A stretch of 64,000 bases of DNA from a virus: the IMG/VR virus record IMGVR_UViG_3300029258_002750, positions 186,001-250,000 of that record. One strand, given 5' to 3'. A program made the position numbers and the translations under genes. Shown here in pieces: positions 1-5,915 of this stretch (positions are counted from its first letter, which is position 1; the number at the start of each line of letters is the position of its first letter). The notes beneath the pieces were generated by a model. It had not been told where the DNA came from. It ran no database searches and saw nothing but the letters and a program-made list of their open reading frames with translations.

Positions 1-56
1 GCTCGCTGAACATCTTCCGCAACCGGCTCAAGACCGCAATTGGAGGACAGTCGTGA
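1..56 (+). CDS. 3' end of an upstream gene, unidentified
   Basis: Only the last 17 codons are inside the window, reading SLNIFRNRLKTAIGGQS before a TGA at 54-56. The stop overlaps the GTG start of the next gene in a GTGA arrangement, the same coupling used throughout this operon. In T4-like phages the large terminase often lies just before the portal region, so this could be its C-terminus, but the visible piece carries no diagnostic motif and that is only an inference from position. Confidence 0.5.
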   Translation, partial: SLNIFRNRLKTAIGGQS

Positions 57-607
57 GTTTCTACGATCGCATCGTCGAAGGCGGCGGCTACGACGACCCG
101 CCCGACCTTTCCGAGTTCCAGCGCCAGGTGCTCAGGGCTGCGCGGGCGACGCCCAGCGTGAGTGGCACGGGCCGGTTTATCGGCGGAAAGGCGGCGGGTT
201 CAGTCATCAAGACCATGCGCAAGCAGGGCGTCACCGTGAAGGCGGCGGAGGGCAAGAAGAAGGTAGAGAAGGCGCTCGCCCAGCTCCACAAGCGCGGCCT
301 AGTCTGGACCCGGCGCGAGGGTACCTGGTCCGGCAAGGCAGGTGGCGAGGTCTTCCACACGCGCGTCTCCACGCCATCCGCAACCTCGATCAAGAGGGGC
401 GGCTACGTCGACCTGTTGCTCAAGAAGCTGAAGAAGGCTGGCATCAAGACGGCGACGACGTGCCAGCTCGACTACAGCAAGACCCTGAACCGGCGCGAGG
501 GGATCGGTATGTCCATCGCCGATGTCGTGAAGCTCGCCGCACTTCCGTCCTTCAAGCTCCCGACGAAGGACGAAGCCCGCGCCCACAGGCACGCGAAGGG
601 GAAGTAG
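53..607 (+). CDS. hypothetical basic protein upstream of the portal
   Basis: A 184-residue protein begins at GTG 53, preceded by a GGAGGA ribosome binding site and overlapping the upstream stop. It is rich in Lys and Arg, with a helical basic middle part (about residues 45-85) and a Lys-rich C-terminus, which is compatible with nucleic-acid binding. I do not recognise a family. Its stop TAG (605-607) shares a base with the GTG start of the following Hint gene, so the two are probably translated as a coupled pair. Position in the head operon suggests a packaging or head-related role, but this is not shown by the sequence. Confidence 0.7.
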   Translation: MSFYDRIVEGGGYDDPPDLSEFQRQVLRAARATPSVSGTGRFIGGKAAGSVIKTMRKQGVTVKAAEGKKKVEKALAQLHKRGLVWTRREGTWSGKAGGEVFHTRVSTPSATSIKRGGYVDLLLKKLKKAGIKTATTCQLDYSKTLNRREGIGMSIADVVKLAALPSFKLPTKDEARAHRHAKGK

Positions 608-1092
608 TGGTCCCGTACGGTCTGGCAGAAGGAGCGCTCATCTACGCGGCCGATGGTTCGATCATCATGCCAACGTCGATCGAGAAGCTCGCCAAGACCG
701 GGGAGCAGCCCGAGGTTCTCGCCTACCACAAGAAGAAGGACAGGATCGTCAAGGTTGTGGCGCAGTACCCACGGATGGCCAGTACCGAGGCCGAGATCGT
801 GGAGGTGACCCTCTTCAACATGCACAAGCTCCGATGCACGCCGAACCACAAGGTGCTCACGACGGTTGGCCTCATCGAAGCCAGGGACCTGAGGACGGGC
901 GACAAGCTCGTTAGTCCGTCTGCCGGAGCGGGCATTCCCGGCCAGTTCATGTTCACCGCCAACAGGGCCAATCGCGTGGCGGTCGCGGGCGACCCTGTCC
1001 CAGCTGGAAAAGCGCGTGTGTTCGACATCACCACCACGACGGGCAACTTCGTTTGCGAGGGTATCGTCGTCTGCGGCAAGGATGCGAAGTGA
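607..1092 (+). CDS. free-standing Hint-domain (mini-intein-like) protein, probably splicing-inactive
   Basis: The 161-residue product matches the Hint fold of inteins almost end to end. Block A-like LAEGALIYAADGS lies at residues 6-18, block B TPNHKVLT at about 78-85 keeps the Thr and His of TxxH, and block F VFDITTTTGNFVCEGIVV lies at about 138-155. The length fits a mini-intein without endonuclease. The residue aligning with the catalytic Cys1 is Gly5, and the terminal His-Asn is replaced by Cys-Gly, so normal protein splicing should not be possible. GTG 607 is the only sensible start and begins the protein exactly at the Hint domain with no extein. It overlaps both neighbours. Function is unknown. 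It may be a decayed intein or a Hint domain with another job. Confidence 0.75.
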   Translation: MVPYGLAEGALIYAADGSIIMPTSIEKLAKTGEQPEVLAYHKKKDRIVKVVAQYPRMASTEAEIVEVTLFNMHKLRCTPNHKVLTTVGLIEARDLRTGDKLVSPSAGAGIPGQFMFTANRANRVAVAGDPVPAGKARVFDITTTTGNFVCEGIVVCGKDAK

Positions 1093-1826
1093 GCATTGCG
1101 GGCGACACGGTTATCCACACCCTCACCGGCCCGCAAACCGTCACTCGCATCGCCAACACCGACAAGGCTGTTCACGTCTTCGCCTGGAACGGGGCGAAGA
1201 TCGCGGGCGGCCGGATCTACATTCCGCCGACACCGTGCCGCGCTCAGACGTATCGCGTCGTCCTCGACAACGGCCGCAGCTTGCGGGTCAGCGCCGACCA
1301 GCGCTTCCTGGTATTCACCAAGAGCGAACCGAAGGGCGTTGAGACCGTTCAGGCGATAGACCTCAAGCCGGGCACGAGCCTGCTCCCCCTCTACCTCGGT
1401 CGTATCAAGCAAGGTGGCTATCCGACCTTCAAGCAGGTGGGCGATCATTGGAAGCGATCGGCGTGCGCCAGCGACCGGAAAAGATGGCGGAGCGTCGCTC
1501 GAATGGTGTATGAATGGGCCTCTGGCGACGCTCTCGTTCCTGGGCTTCGGGTGAAGCACAAGGACGGCAATCCTGACAACTGCCACCCCAAGAATCTCTA
1601 CATCGACGGGACCCCACGGCCGGGGAACCGCAGCAAGCTCAATCGTCTTCTCGATCTCCAGAGGAAGATCATGCCAGGCAACCACAAGGTCGCCGGTTGC
1701 GAACCCTGGATCGAAGAGGAAGATGTATACGACGTCCTTCCACAAGACTGCTCGAGCGTTGCGGCGACCGAGGTCTTCTTGGGGGTCGGCGAGGAGACTG
1801 GAGGACTAGATGGCCCTCCGCGATAG
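1089..1826 (+). CDS. free-standing Hint-HNH protein (intein-like, degenerate)
   Basis: A second Hint-type protein of 245 residues starts at GTG 1089 in a GTGA overlap with the previous stop. Its first residues MSIAGDTVIHTLTGPQ match intein block A, with Ser2 in the place of the nucleophile. The block B region LRVSADQRFLV has Gln where inteins have His. An HNH_3-like nuclease motif, HKDGNPDNCHPKNL, sits at about residues 156-169, and a weak block F, VYDVLPQDCSSVAATEVF, at about 213-230, without a terminal His-Asn. The architecture is Hint-HNH-Hint as in endonuclease-containing inteins, but with no exteins and poor splicing residues. It overlaps the portal start by 17 bases. It could still be a functional HNH homing nuclease. 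Confidence 0.7.
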   Translation: MSIAGDTVIHTLTGPQTVTRIANTDKAVHVFAWNGAKIAGGRIYIPPTPCRAQTYRVVLDNGRSLRVSADQRFLVFTKSEPKGVETVQAIDLKPGTSLLPLYLGRIKQGGYPTFKQVGDHWKRSACASDRKRWRSVARMVYEWASGDALVPGLRVKHKDGNPDNCHPKNLYIDGTPRPGNRSKLNRLLDLQRKIMPGNHKVAGCEPWIEEEDVYDVLPQDCSSVAATEVFLGVGEETGGLDGPPR

Positions 1827-3711
1827 GGCGGTCAAGGCGCTCCGAAACGTGTTCGGCGCTCCTCAAGCGGAGCGCGCCAAAGCCGACTCGCCCTCGGTCG
1901 CGGCGATGCGGCATCACGTGCCCAGCATGTTCACGGTCTGGGGACGCGAGGACATCGGCGGCCTGCTCACCGTCTCCCAGTCCCTCATGGATCGGTTCGC
2001 CGACTACGAGGCGATGGAGGAGTACCCAGACATCAACTCGGCCTTCCACTACTTCGCTAATGACGCGACTCAGCCCTCGGTCAAGGACGGCCGATGCATC
2101 TGGGTCCAGTCGGAGGACAGTGCGATCAAGGGCCTGGGCGACGACCTGATGCATCGGACGCTGCGGGTCGAGGATGAGATCTGGCCGCAGGCGTACGGTC
2201 TCGGGATGATGGGCAACGACTATCTCGAGCTGCTCATCACCGAGAACGGCGTCGTCGGGACCAACACGCTCCCCGTGCCCACGATGAGGCGCGTCGAGCG
2301 GCTTGACGGCGGCCTGATCGGCTTCGTACAGGACGTGACCGGCCAGTTCACCGCGAACAGCCAAGAGCTGCGGCGGATGCTCGCAGGCAATGTCGAGATC
2401 CCCAGGAGCCTCGCCCTGTTCGAGGACTGGCAGGTCGCCCACTTCCGACTGCGCGCGACGCGGCGGCGCATTCCCTACGGCGTCTCCGTCGCCGAGGGCG
2501 CCCGTTGGATCTGGAAGCGCCTGGTGATGCTCGAGGACAGCGTGCTGATCTACAAGCTCACACGCGCGCCAGCTCGCTACGCCTACTACATCGACACGAC
2601 GGACGTGCCATCCGATCAGGTCGGGTCGTTCCTCCAGAAGGCGAAGAGGGACCTCAAGAAGAAGCGGATGGTCAACCCCCGCTCCGGTCGCCTGGATCTC
2701 CGCTACAACCCGCTGGCGAGAGACGAGGACTTCTTCATCGCCGTTCGCGAGGGCCGCGAGCTGGCCCGGGTGGACGTCCTCTCCGGTCCCGACTACCAGG
2801 CTGTCGATGACGTGGAGTACTTCAAGCAGATGCTCCATGCGACGCTGAAGGTCCCGCGCGCCTACCTCGGCAAGGACGAGGCTCCGCCGTCGAAGTCGAT
2901 CCTCTCGAACGACGACGTGCGGGCGGCCAGGGTGACCTTGAACCTCCAGCGCGAGCTGAAGATCGGCTGGGAGCGGATCATCCGCACGCACCTGGCCGCG
3001 CGAGGCGTGCGCGATCCCTGGAAGCCCGAGTTCACGATCGAGATGACCATTCCTTCGGGGATCTGGGAGCTGTCGGCCTACGAGACCCTCAATGCGGCGG
3101 CCGACTATGCGAGCCGGATCCAGCCGTGGGTCAGTACCCGCTGGATTCAGGAGAAGATCCTCAAGTTCTCGGAGGAGGAGATCAAGGAGATCGAGAAGCA
3201 GCAGAAGAAGGACTCCGAAGAAGAGCAGTCCGGCGACCTGCCCAGCTATGCGATGGGCGGTGCCCAGGGAGGTCCGCCGGAGGCTCCGCCACCTGGCGGG
3301 GAGGAAGAGCCCGAGGAACCCGCGCCCGAGGAGAAGGAGGGCGAGGAGGAAGAGGGGACTCCCAAGCCGAAGCCTGCGCCCAAGCCTGCGCCGAAGCCCA
3401 GGGCTCCTGCGGTCGGGAAGTCGAAGAAGGCGACGCCGGAGGAGATGAAGCGGTGGGACTATGAGCGGCGGCTCGAGGAGTGGAAGTACAGGGAGTCGAA
3501 CCGGCGGCACGCCGAGATCATGGACAAGCTCGGCCAGCTGACAAAGGATGATCCGGGCTTCGCCAGGCGCGATCGGGAGCGCCGTGCGTTCTTCGAGGAC
3601 GTGCGCGGCCTACTCCGGCGAACCAACGGCGGCGGCATCGCTGTACCGCCTGGGGGGAAGTTCTCCCGGAAGGAGCTGCTCTCGATGTCCCGAAGATTCC
3701 ACGGCCGGTAG
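1810..3711 (+). CDS. portal protein (T4 gp20-like)
   Basis: A 633-residue protein that begins at ATG 1810 behind GGAGACTGGAGGAC. The body resembles large myovirus portal proteins: an N-terminal FADYEAMEEYPDINSAFHYF segment, the clip/stem region with VPRAYLGKDEAPPSKS near residues 345-360, and a long helical C-terminus. In T4-like phages the portal forms the dodecameric ring at the packaging vertex and nucleates prohead assembly. Residues about 475-545 form an extra acidic and Pro/Lys-rich linker of Glu runs followed by PKPAP repeats, making it about 100 residues longer than T4 gp20. Core proteins, protease and capsid protein follow in the T4 order, supporting the call. Confidence 0.85.
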   Translation: MALRDRAVKALRNVFGAPQAERAKADSPSVAAMRHHVPSMFTVWGREDIGGLLTVSQSLMDRFADYEAMEEYPDINSAFHYFANDATQPSVKDGRCIWVQSEDSAIKGLGDDLMHRTLRVEDEIWPQAYGLGMMGNDYLELLITENGVVGTNTLPVPTMRRVERLDGGLIGFVQDVTGQFTANSQELRRMLAGNVEIPRSLALFEDWQVAHFRLRATRRRIPYGVSVAEGARWIWKRLVMLEDSVLIYKLTRAPARYAYYIDTTDVPSDQVGSFLQKAKRDLKKKRMVNPRSGRLDLRYNPLARDEDFFIAVREGRELARVDVLSGPDYQAVDDVEYFKQMLHATLKVPRAYLGKDEAPPSKSILSNDDVRAARVTLNLQRELKIGWERIIRTHLAARGVRDPWKPEFTIEMTIPSGIWELSAYETLNAAADYASRIQPWVSTRWIQEKILKFSEEEIKEIEKQQKKDSEEEQSGDLPSYAMGGAQGGPPEAPPPGGEEEPEEPAPEEKEGEEEEGTPKPKPAPKPAPKPRAPAVGKSKKATPEEMKRWDYERRLEEWKYRESNRRHAEIMDKLGQLTKDDPGFARRDRERRAFFEDVRGLLRRTNGGGIAVPPGGKFSRKELLSMSRRFHGR

Positions 3712-3773
3712 GCGCAAACCTAGTTGCGCAGGATAGATGTAGACCGTAGAAAGTTAGGAAGGGAGCGCCTGTC

Positions 3774-4607
3774 GTGAACGACGCAGCCATCATCAGTCTC
3801 CTGCGCAACGTGAGGCAGGCCGACGACGTCCTCTCGCGTCTGCGGGATGGGTCGCTCGAGGTCCGGCGGGAGCGGATCGCCGAGGCGTTAGCCAGCCCCG
3901 ACTGGGCTGCCGGACCGGCGCAGCTCCTTGCCACGTACCCGCACCACGCGCTCATCGAGAAGAACGACATCCTGATGCGCGTCCGGGTCGAGGAGGAGGA
4001 CGGCAAGATCGAGTTGGGCGAGGTGGAGGTGTTCGACATCCCCGACAAGGTGGGGGATGTCGGTGCCGAGGTCATGGAGACAGCCAAGGCGGCCGTCGAC
4101 CTGATCCTGGCGGACGACTACGACGCTGCGACCCCGCTTGTTGCGGGCATTGCCAACGCGCTCAACTACAAAGGCGATCTCGGCGAGCAGGTCGCGACCG
4201 AAGTGTCCAAGCGTTCCATCCAGCGGGACGCCTGGTGGCACAAGGTCGTGCGCGAGGGAGTCGGCGAGGACGCGCAGATCGAGATCCCTGCTCCTCGCGC
4301 GAACGACCTGCCGGGGAGTATCGACGATCTCCGAGAGGCGCTGACGACGGCCGCGAGGACCGTGGCGGAGGTCGTGCAGCAGATCCCCGGGGAGCGCGCC
4401 ACGAAGGAGATCGTGGAAGCGGCCCGGGACATTGCGGCAGACATGAAGTACGCCATTCAGGCGCTCGGTGCCGCGAGCCGTGACGACGAAGCCGAGCTGG
4501 CAGGCGTCTACGAGGGCGTGTCCGGCATGGCGAGCCACCTTCTGATGGGTGCCAAGTTCCTCGCGAGCCTGGCCGAGCAAGACACCGCGAACGCAACGAA
4601 GGAGTAG
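3774..4607 (+). CDS. hypothetical head/core protein between portal and protease
   Basis: A 277-residue protein starts at GTG 3774 after AGGAAGGGAG, 62 bases past the portal stop. It is mainly helical and acidic. Residues about 180-275 look like an amphipathic helical bundle with many Ala, Glu and Asp. No enzyme motif is visible. The slot between portal and prohead protease is occupied in T4 by prohead core proteins gp67 and gp68, so a core or scaffold role is plausible, but I see no sequence motif that proves it. It is followed after four bases by the acidic/basic protein at 4612, likely in the same transcript. Confidence 0.65.
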   Translation: MNDAAIISLLRNVRQADDVLSRLRDGSLEVRRERIAEALASPDWAAGPAQLLATYPHHALIEKNDILMRVRVEEEDGKIELGEVEVFDIPDKVGDVGAEVMETAKAAVDLILADDYDAATPLVAGIANALNYKGDLGEQVATEVSKRSIQRDAWWHKVVREGVGEDAQIEIPAPRANDLPGSIDDLREALTTAARTVAEVVQQIPGERATKEIVEAARDIAADMKYAIQALGAASRDDEAELAGVYEGVSGMASHLLMGAKFLASLAEQDTANATKE

Positions 4608-4611
4608 GACC

Positions 4612-5862
4612 ATGATGCTGGGAGACCAAGGACCCCAGACTTCGATCGAGGAGGATCTTCAGGCTCTCGGAATGGGTCACCTTCTCGCTGAGGCCGACAC
4701 TTGCCCGTCCAGCAAGGGCGACGGGGATGACGACGACGAGGACGAGGACGAGGGCAAGGAGGAACAGACCGAGGCGCGCGAGTACGACGAGGAGACCGGC
4801 CGTACCGAGATCGAGGTTCGCGCCGAGGACGAGGACGAGTACGAGATCGACGAGGACGAGTTCTTCGAGATCGTCGGCGAGTTCATGGAGTCGCTCGATC
4901 TGGACGAGGACCAGGTCGACGACGCCCTCGAGAGCGAGGAGTTCACGGACATCTTCGTCGAGGCCCTCGTGGCGAACGATGCCCTGGACGAGATCGACGA
5001 GGACGAGGAGGACGAAGAGATCGAGGAGGACGAAGACGAGATCGACGACCCCAGGATGGAGGCCGCTGCCGATCTGCTCGGCCTGTTCTACGATCATCTC
5101 CAGACCATGACCGAGGACGACGACAGGCCCAACTACGACGACCTGGTCGGAGTGATCGAGGCGTTCGAGTACCTCACGGACGGGATCCTCGACGAGACCA
5201 AGCGGACGATGGGTCTCCGCGCCCTCCGCAAGGCCCGCCGGACGAAGAGTCGCCTGGCCAAGCGCGGGAAGATGAAGCGGTCGACCTTCAAGGCCGCGAA
5301 GCGCGGCCGGATGATGATCGGCGGCCACGAGTTCAAGGCCGGTGCCGCGTCCCGCGCCCAGTTCCGCAAGCTGATGCGGAGCGCGAGCCCGAGGCGCCGG
5401 AAGGCCCTCAAGAAGCGGCTCAAGGCTCAGATGGGCGTGACCTCCAAGGACGTCAAGGCCCGGATCACCGGCAAGAAGATGGCAGCCGACGTGGAGCCCC
5501 AGGGCAGCCCGATCTCCGAGCTGGTGCAGCACCTCAACGACCTGCGCGAGGCCGTCCAGAGCGACGACTCCGCCGCCGAGGAGCTGGTCGACGGGCTCAG
5601 GAGCGTCTTCGAGACGGCGACCACCTTCTACGAGCGGATCGCGGAGGAGGTCAGCAGCGACGAGTCGATCGAGGAGGAGGACAAGGAGGACGACCCGCGC
5701 GTGGCGATGGGTCGGCACCTCGAGTCGATCGCCGAGGACTCGGCGGCCGTCGCCCAGCGGATCGTCGAGGGAGAGGCGGACATCAACGACGCGGCCGACG
5801 ACCTGCGCGCCCTGGCGGCGGACCTCGACGATGCGATGGAGGCGATGAAGGGGATCGAGTAG
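4612..5862 (+). CDS. acidic-basic head protein, candidate prohead core protein
   Basis: The ATG at 4612 lies seven bases after an AAGGAG site and gives 416 residues. An in-frame reading from farther upstream would overlap the preceding gene heavily and is unlikely. Charge is strikingly segregated. Residues about 35-150 are dominated by Asp and Glu, residues about 200-290 by Lys and Arg (RKARRTKSRLAKRGKMKR), and the rest is acidic and helical. Such blocks are typical of prohead core or internal proteins that are later cleaved or bind DNA. T4 gp67 is small and acidic in the same genomic slot, but length and the basic block differ, so this is an analogy only. Confidence 0.65.
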   Translation: MMLGDQGPQTSIEEDLQALGMGHLLAEADTCPSSKGDGDDDDEDEDEGKEEQTEAREYDEETGRTEIEVRAEDEDEYEIDEDEFFEIVGEFMESLDLDEDQVDDALESEEFTDIFVEALVANDALDEIDEDEEDEEIEEDEDEIDDPRMEAAADLLGLFYDHLQTMTEDDDRPNYDDLVGVIEAFEYLTDGILDETKRTMGLRALRKARRTKSRLAKRGKMKRSTFKAAKRGRMMIGGHEFKAGAASRAQFRKLMRSASPRRRKALKKRLKAQMGVTSKDVKARITGKKMAADVEPQGSPISELVQHLNDLREAVQSDDSAAEELVDGLRSVFETATTFYERIAEEVSSDESIEEEDKEDDPRVAMGRHLESIAEDSAAVAQRIVEGEADINDAADDLRALAADLDDAMEAMKGIE

Positions 5863-5915
5863 TCCAGCTGACCTGGTAACCTACTCGCTCAACATCTAGC
5901 CTTACGGAGATACCG

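Noticed and set aside
40-606. Upstream extension of the first Hint gene in the same frame
   Set aside because: The extension overlaps the whole preceding gene, is Arg/Gly/Ala-biased like a shadow frame, and the GTG at 607 begins exactly at the Hint domain with a stop-start overlap.
607-1826. One intein gene broken by a frameshift, instead of two genes
   Set aside because: Each protein has its own block A and block F-like regions and a proper GTGA junction, so they are two Hint proteins in series and not one interrupted intein.
4730-5060. Apparent short DNA repeats (GACGAGGACGAG)
   Set aside because: They encode Asp/Glu runs in frame and are not separated by constant spacers, so they are coding low complexity and not a CRISPR or tandem DNA repeat.
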